A stretch of DNA of 37,486 nucleotides from Candidatus Atribacteria bacterium (lineage in GTDB: Bacteria > Atribacterota > Phoenicimicrobiia > Phoenicimicrobiales > Phoenicimicrobiaceae): the NCBI GenBank assembly GCA_003513845.1, contig DOTB01000063.1, forward strand, positions 1 through 37,486. The letters run 5' to 3'. This document shows, one piece after another, positions 33,240 to 37,486 of the stretch. How positions within the stretch are numbered: the first letter of the stretch is position 1; every line of letters starts with the position of its first letter. A program made the position numbers and the translations under genes. The notes under the pieces were generated by a model. That model saw only the letters and a list, made by a program, of their open reading frames with translations, was not told the origin of the DNA and searched no databases.

Positions 33240-33268
33240 TTGACAGAAATATAAGAGCATGTTATAAT
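33240..33268 (+). promoter_or_regulatory. Consensus sigma-70-type promoter for yacL
   Basis: TTGACA (33240-33245) and TATAAT (33263-33268) match the consensus exactly with a 17-base spacer, about 95 bp before the yacL ATG. A perfect GGAGGTGAT at 33311-33319, not used by yacL itself, lies in the leader. Confidence 0.85.
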
Positions 33269-33361
33269 TTATATGGTTTTCAGAAAGAAAAAGGTAAAAT
33301 TCAAGAATTTGGAGGTGATATATCTAACATCTTTGAAAAATAAATAAAAGGAGAAAAAAGT

Positions 33362-34483
33362 ATGCCGGGGAAAAATTTTTTTAGAATTATTTTCATTGTT
33401 ATTGGGGCAGTGATAGGCTATGAGGTCTATAACAAGTTTTATTTTATTTCTGACTCATCTATTTATTATAATATTTTATTTAACTTTCTGGCAATAGTTA
33501 TTGGAGGAATGGTTGGTTTTTTAATTTCGTCTTTATTTGGAACTAAAGTTCAGCTTTTATTTACAAAAATTATTTACCACATACAAAAAACGCCTACTCA
33601 AAACATTATTGCTGCTATTATAGGGTTAGTTATTGGACTTATCATTGCAAATTTATTAGCCTATTCACTCTCATTTATTCCAATAATAGGTCCCTATCTT
33701 CCTATTATATTGAGCATAATACTGGGATTAATTGGGATTAGTGTTGGACTTAATAAAAAAGACGAGATAATTAATTTTTTTGGATATTTTAAAAATATTA
33801 ATAAAATAAGAAAAAGAGAAAATAAAAGTCTTAGATGTGAAAAGATTTTAGATACAAGCGTGATAATTGATGGCCGTATTTTAGATATTTGTCAGACGGG
33901 TTTTTTAGAAGGAGATCTGATAATTCCTCGTTTTGTATTATCTGAGCTTCAACACATTGCAGATTCTTCTGATTCTTTAAAAAGAAATCGAGGGCGTAGA
34001 GGTTTAGACATACTTAACAAAATGATGAAAATTAATAAGAACAAGATAAAAATTGTTGGAAAAGACTATAAGGAATTAAAAGAGGTAGATGCTAAGATAA
34101 TTAAGCTTGCTAAAGACATTAATGCCAAAGTCATAACCAATGATTATAATTTAAATAAAATTGCTCAGCTCGAAGGGGTTCCTGTATTAAATATCAATGA
34201 TCTTTCTAACGCTCTAAAGGCAGTTATATTGCCTGGTGAGGAAATAAGTACTCAGATAATAAAGGCGGGGAAAGAGCCAGAGCAAGGAGTTGCTTACCTT
34301 GATGATGGTACAATGATAGTGATAGAAGATGGAAATAAGTATATTGGAAAAAGAGTAAATATCTTAGTTACTAGTATTTTACAAACTCCTGCAGGTAGAA
34401 TGATTTTTGGAAAGATAAAAATGGTGATAAATAATAGATCGGATAAATTAAAAAATTCGATGAGGACATCTTCAGGTAAATAA
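33362..34483 (+). CDS. yacL: YacL-type membrane PIN-TRAM protein
   Basis: Four hydrophobic segments (about 8-26, 37-58, 82-105 and 109-127) precede a PIN nuclease-like domain (about 158-275). It starts with [13 protein letters not shown] and has acidic positions near residues 160, 167 and 242, with [17 protein letters not shown] domain closes the protein (about 290-352; [16 protein letters not shown]). B. subtilis yacL stands in the same neighbourhood (radA-disA-yacL); disA is missing here. PIN-TRAM proteins are presumed RNases. The start is ATG at 33362, behind an AAAGGAG site. 373 residues is slightly above usual. Confidence 0.92.
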   Translation: MPGKNFFRIIFIVIGAVIGYEVYNKFYFISDSSIYYNILFNFLAIVIGGMVGFLISSLFGTKVQLLFTKIIYHIQKTPTQNIIAAIIGLVIGLIIANLLAYSLSFIPIIGPYLPIILSIILGLIGISVGLNKKDEIINFFGYFKNINKIRKRENKSLRCEKILDTSVIIDGRILDICQTGFLEGDLIIPRFVLSELQHIADSSDSLKRNRGRRGLDILNKMMKINKNKIKIVGKDYKELKEVDAKIIKLAKDINAKVITNDYNLNKIAQLEGVPVLNINDLSNALKAVILPGEEISTQIIKAGKEPEQGVAYLDDGTMIVIEDGNKYIGKRVNILVTSILQTPAGRMIFGKIKMVINNRSDKLKNSMRTSSGK

Positions 34484-34502
34484 AGACAAAATAAATAATA
34501 AG

Positions 34503-34752
34503 AAGGTAATTTCGTATTACGCATTGCTTATCTCGTAAATAAAATAGAAGCCAGAAGACAGAATTTAGAAAAAAGAATTATTTTAAATTATAAGATTATG
34601 ACATTTTTTAAGCTATTTTATATTCTTCTGACTCCTGACTACTGGCTCCATAATTCTTAAAATAAAAATTATGGTTTTTAGTTTTAAGCTTTTAGTTTAT
34701 TGATTCAGCCTATACGCTCTACGATATGCTATTATATACTAACGACTAAGTA
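34503..34752. repeat. Facing heptad arrays between yacL and cysS
   Basis: Forward units (TAATTTC, GTATTAC, GTAAATA, AGCCAGA, AGACAGA) run at about 34508-34575. Reverse-oriented units (TGACTCC, TGACTAC, TGGCTCC, TTAGTTT, TACGCTC, TACGATA, AACGACT) run at about 34624-34750. The AGCCAGA block and the TGGCTCC block are complementary and could pair across about 60 bp. No T-box leader was seen ahead of cysS. Confidence 0.8.
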
Positions 34753-34783
34753 AAACAGTTAAAATTTGAAAGGGAATAGAGAA

Positions 34784-36205
34784 ATGTCACTAAAAATATA
34801 TAATACTTTAACCAGGAAAAAAGAAAAGTTCATCCCACTTAAAGAAGGAGAAGTGGGGATGTACGTTTGTGGACCTACAGTATATAATTTTATCCATATA
34901 GGAAACGCTCGACCTTTTATAATTTTTGATATAGCAAGAAGATATTTAAAATTTAAGGGTTACAAAGTAAAATATATCCAAAATTTTACCGATATAGATG
35001 ATAAAATGATTAACAATGCCCAAAAATTAAATGTCACCGTCTCTGAGTTAGCGAAAAAATTTATTAAAGAATATTTTATTGATGCGGATTCTCTTAATAT
35101 AAGAAGAGCTGATATTCATCCCAGGGCAACCGAACATATTAAAGAAATAATAGAGTTGGTGAAGGATTTAGAAGAAAAAGGATATGCCTATGAAATAGAT
35201 GGTGATGTGTTTTTCGACGTGTCTAAATTTAAGAGTTATGGAAAACTTTCGGGACAGGATATTGAGGAATTAAAATTAGGAGCCCGAGTAGAGATAGATG
35301 AAAGAAAAAAGAATGCGATTGATTTTGCCTTATGGAAGAAAGCAAAGAGTGGAGAGCCCTCTTGGGAGAGCCCTTGGGGTAAAGGAAGGCCAGGTTGGCA
35401 TATTGAATGTTCAGCTATGTCAATGAAATATTTAGGAAAAACATTAGATATTCATGCCGGAGGTTCGGATTTAATATTTCCCCACCATGAAAATGAAATT
35501 GCTCAAAGTGAAGCATCTACCAATAAACCTTTTGTGAGGTATTGGATGCATAATGGCTATCTTTGTCTAAATAACCAAAAAATGTCTAAATCATTGGGAA
35601 ATATAATGAAAGTGAGAGAGATAGGCCAAAAATACAAAGGAGAAGTTATCAGGTATTTTATTTTATCAGCTCACTATAGAAATCCTCTTAATTTTAGCGA
35701 AGATCAATTACAGCAAGCACAAAACAGTTTACAGAGGTTAAATAATACAATTTTTAATATTAAACATCAATTAACGCAGGGTAAATTTAAAGAATCAAGA
35801 GATAAAGATGATGAGATAATTTTAGAAAAGAGAAAAGAAAGCAGACAACAATTTATCGAGGCAATGGATGATGATTTTAATACCCCTGTCGCTTTAAGTC
35901 AACTTTTTGGTTTTGCAAGAGAACTGAATATATATCTTAATTCCCCAGGATTAAAGAATAAATTAGTATTAGAAGAAAGTTATGAATTTTATAAAGAATT
36001 TGCTAATGAGATATTAGGTATTTTAAAAGAAGTTGAACCAGAAGAAAGTTTTGAATTAGAAATAAAAAATTTAATCAAGGAGAGAGAGGAAGCCAGAAAA
36101 GTAAAGAATTGGGAAAAATCTGATCAAATTAGAGATGTATTAAGAGAGAAAGGGGTGATTTTAGAAGATACACCTGAAGGGATAAGGTGGAAGAAAATTA
36201 AATAG
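34784..36205 (+). CDS. cysS: Cysteinyl-tRNA synthetase
   Basis: CysRS charges tRNA-Cys. The 473-residue class I enzyme has the HIGH-type motif HIGNARP, the first zinc Cys in YVCGPTVYN, the other ligands in WHIECSAMS and FPHHENEIAQSEA, the KMSKS loop (KMSKSLGN) and a C-terminal DALR-like helical region. All are intact. ATG 34784 is nine bases from a GAAAGGG site; the TTG at 34766 precedes that site and is rejected. Its place between yacL and sigH matches Bacillota order. Confidence 0.97.
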   Translation: MSLKIYNTLTRKKEKFIPLKEGEVGMYVCGPTVYNFIHIGNARPFIIFDIARRYLKFKGYKVKYIQNFTDIDDKMINNAQKLNVTVSELAKKFIKEYFIDADSLNIRRADIHPRATEHIKEIIELVKDLEEKGYAYEIDGDVFFDVSKFKSYGKLSGQDIEELKLGARVEIDERKKNAIDFALWKKAKSGEPSWESPWGKGRPGWHIECSAMSMKYLGKTLDIHAGGSDLIFPHHENEIAQSEASTNKPFVRYWMHNGYLCLNNQKMSKSLGNIMKVREIGQKYKGEVIRYFILSAHYRNPLNFSEDQLQQAQNSLQRLNNTIFNIKHQLTQGKFKESRDKDDEIILEKRKESRQQFIEAMDDDFNTPVALSQLFGFARELNIYLNSPGLKNKLVLEESYEFYKEFANEILGILKEVEPEESFELEIKNLIKEREEARKVKNWEKSDQIRDVLREKGVILEDTPEGIRWKKIK

Positions 36206-36219
36206 GGAGGGTCAATTTA

Positions 36220-36852
36220 ATGACATTAAAAGAGGGTGAAAAGTGTTTTTTCAATTGTAAAAATTGTAATGATGAGGAACTTGTTCATTTGGCTAACCGA
36301 GGCAATTTGATAGCGGAAGAATATCTAATTAATAAATATAAAAAATTAGTTAAAATGAAAGCTCGTTCATATTTCTTAATTGGTGCTGATGCTGAAGATA
36401 TTATTCAGGAAGGAATGATTGGACTTTTTAAAGCAGTTAGAAATTTTCAATTTAAGAAACTTTCTTCTTTTAAAGCGTTTGCTGAATTATGTGTTACTCG
36501 TCAGATAATAACTGCAATTAAAAGTGCGACTCGACAAAAACATATTCCCCTAAATTCATATATATCTCTTAATAGACCTATCTATAACGAAGATTCTGAT
36601 AGAACTTTGTTAGATATTGTTGATAGTTTAAATATTAATGATCCTCAGGGTTCATTTTTATATAACGAAAAATTAAATAATCTTAAGGAAAAAATCAAGG
36701 GGGTATTATCAGAATTAGAGAGAGATGTATTGGAATCTTATTTAGATGCCAAATCTTATAAAGAGATTGCTAATGAATTAGGAAGACAAGTGAAATCTAT
36801 TGATAACGCCCTACAAAGAATAAAAAGGAAAATAGAATTAATTGAAAAATAA
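36220..36852 (+). CDS. sigH: SigH-like RNA polymerase sigma factor
   Basis: This is a 210-residue sigma-70-family protein with region 2 (about 20-90: NCNDEELVHLANRG, DAEDIIQEGMIGLFKAVRNF) and region 4 (about 150-205: LSELERDVLESYLDAKSYKEIANELG). The FKAFAELCVTRQIITAIKSATRQKHIPLN segment after region 2 is typical of the sporulation/transition factor SigH. In Bacillota SigH drives competence and early sporulation; spore formation here is not implied. It starts with ATG at 36220 after GGGAGGG, 14 bp behind cysS. Confidence 0.92.
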   Translation: MTLKEGEKCFFNCKNCNDEELVHLANRGNLIAEEYLINKYKKLVKMKARSYFLIGADAEDIIQEGMIGLFKAVRNFQFKKLSSFKAFAELCVTRQIITAIKSATRQKHIPLNSYISLNRPIYNEDSDRTLLDIVDSLNINDPQGSFLYNEKLNNLKEKIKGVLSELERDVLESYLDAKSYKEIANELGRQVKSIDNALQRIKRKIELIEK

Positions 36853-36864
36853 TTTTCAAAAAGA

Positions 36865-36893
36865 TTGACTCAGATATAAAAAATATTTATAAT
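36865..36893 (+). promoter_or_regulatory. Promoter for the tRNA-tuf unit
   Basis: TTGACT (36865-36870) and TATAAT (36888-36893) are separated by 17 bases. The expected transcript start is near 36900, only a few bases before the first tRNA. Confidence 0.8.
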
Positions 36894-36903
36894 GTATAAA
36901 ATT

Positions 36904-36979
36904 GCCGATGTAGCTCAGCTGGCAGAGCAGCTGATTTGTAATCAGCAGGTCATCCGTTCGAATCGGATCATCGGCTCCA
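36904..36979 (+). tRNA. trnT: tRNA-Thr (anticodon TGT)
   Basis: The 76 bases include an encoded CCA. The 7-bp acceptor stem GCCGATG/CATCGGC pairs fully. The anticodon loop TTTGTAA sits on stem GCTGA/TCAGC, and GTTCGAATC forms the T-loop. It is the first of three tRNAs ahead of tuf. Confidence 0.97.
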
Positions 36980-36982
36980 AAA

Positions 36983-37069
36983 GGGGAGGTACCAAAGTGG
37001 TTAAATGGAGCGGACTGTAGATCCGTTGGCTGAACGCCTTCGAAGGTTCGAATCCTTCCCTCCCCACCA
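36983..37069 (+). tRNA. trnY: tRNA-Tyr (anticodon GTA)
   Basis: The 87 bases include an encoded CCA. It is a class II tRNA with a long variable arm. The acceptor stem GGGGAGG/CCTCCCC is complete, and the loop CTGTAGA carries the anticodon. It lies three bases from the preceding tRNA. Confidence 0.97.
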
Positions 37070-37088
37070 TTAGATCGCTAAATTTAAT

Positions 37089-37164
37089 GCCCGCGTAGCT
37101 CAGTCGGAAGAGCGCATCCTTGGTAAGGATGAGGTCACCGGTTCAATTCCGGTCGTGGGCTCCA
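37089..37164 (+). tRNA. trnT: tRNA-Thr (anticodon GGT)
   Basis: The 76 bases include an encoded CCA. The acceptor stem GCCCGCG/CGTGGGC has one G-U pair. The anticodon stem CATCC/GGATG encloses TTGGTAA. The T-loop reads GTTCAATTC. Together with the TGT isoacceptor it covers all Thr codons. It precedes tuf by 46 bp. Confidence 0.97.
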
Positions 37165-37210
37165 AATACTGGAAAATAGTATTTTTTTATTCCAAGGAGG
37201 AAAATAAAAA

Positions 37211-37486
37211 ATGGCAAAAGAAAAATTTGTAAGAACTAAACCACATATAAATGTAGGTACAATCGGTCATGTAGATCATGGTAAGACTACCCTTACCTCG
37301 GCTATCACCAAGATCTTGGCTAAAAGGAGTTTAGCTGAGGCCAGGGAGTTTGATGATATAGATCGAGCTCCTGAAGAAAAGGAGAGAGGGATTACCATCT
37401 CCATCTATCATGCCGAGTACGAGCCCGAAAAAAGGCATTATGCCCAAACCGACTGTCCGGGTCATGCCGACTATATCAAAAATAAG
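37211..37486 (+). CDS. tuf: Translation elongation factor Tu, 5' part (cut by window end)
   Basis: EF-Tu brings aminoacyl-tRNA to the ribosome. The visible 92 codons show the start [18 protein letters not shown], the P-loop GHVDHGKTT (19-27), switch I region [11 protein letters not shown] and the G3 motif DCPGHAD. Codons ending in C are more common than in neighbouring genes, as expected for high expression. The ribosome site AAGGAGG is strong. The last codon in view (AAG, Lys) stands where EF-Tu nearly always has Met (KNMITG); the very end of the window may be unreliable. Confidence 0.95.
   Translation, partial: MAKEKFVRTKPHINVGTIGHVDHGKTTLTSAITKILAKRSLAEAREFDDIDRAPEEKERGITISIYHAEYEPEKRHYAQTDCPGHADYIKNK

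Noticed and set aside
34484..34783. T-box riboswitch before cysS
   Set aside because: No T-box core or specifier-loop arrangement was found; the region is explained by heptad repeats.

Overview
The window is an AT-rich bacterial chromosome segment, about one third G+C by eye. It comes from a diderm-like lineage that keeps much Firmicutes-style gene order. ExbB/ExbD with a TonB-like partner argue for an outer membrane. The block mcsA-mcsB-clpC-radA ... yacL-cysS-sigH-tRNA-tuf is the order known from Bacillota. Together with the SpoIVB-type (S55) protein, MreB, the MEP pathway and the codon use, this fits Atribacterota (JS1/OP9) or a close relative. That assignment is inference.

Layout. 1-3.1 kb: exbB, exbD and a gene joining a TonB-like N-terminus to a DUF3048 domain. 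3.1-6.8 kb: a Xer recombinase, a purine-nucleoside/MTA phosphorylase-like gene, a small membrane exporter family protein and mtnA. 6.9-11.6 kb: murA, mreB and a secreted S55 protein. 11.7-13.9 kb: ispD-ispE-ispF. 14.2-19.1 kb: DUF1844, a TPR lipoprotein, nadD-yqeK-LCP-rsfS and an interrupted LiaF/DUF5668-like membrane gene. 19.1-23.8 kb: a flippase-like membrane protein (minus strand), a DUF554 protein and an 858-residue PAS-PAS-GAF-GGDEF-HD-GYP protein. 23.9-25.7 kb: pgk and a Mut7-C protein (minus strand). 26-32.2 kb: a CsoR-family repressor with its own operator, then mcsA-mcsB-clpC-radA. 32.3-37.5 kb: a small conserved protein (minus strand), yacL, cysS, sigH, tRNA-Thr(TGT), tRNA-Tyr(GTA), tRNA-Thr(GGT) and the 5' end of tuf, which is cut by the window edge.

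How the genes work together. The core is housekeeping: isoprenoid precursors (ispDEF), wall and shape (murA, mreB, LCP), NAD synthesis and ribosome silencing (nadD, rsfS), purine/methionine salvage (phosphorylase, mtnA), protein quality control by arginine phosphorylation (McsA/McsB/ClpC) and translation (cysS, tRNAs, tuf).

The most striking feature is not a gene. Nearly every spacer longer than about 100 bp is filled with degenerate repeats that share a strict 7-bp period. They are built from a small vocabulary of heptamers (TAGTCGT, TAGTGAA, TCGTATC, TTGTATC, CAAGATA, GAATTCA, GTATTCA, AGTAATG, GCGTATA and others). Different word families follow each other without losing the 7-bp register. 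Arrays often begin at the stop codon of a gene, sometimes supply it, and occur in facing orientations at the two ends of a spacer. They resemble in style the heptanucleotide STRR repeats of filamentous cyanobacteria.
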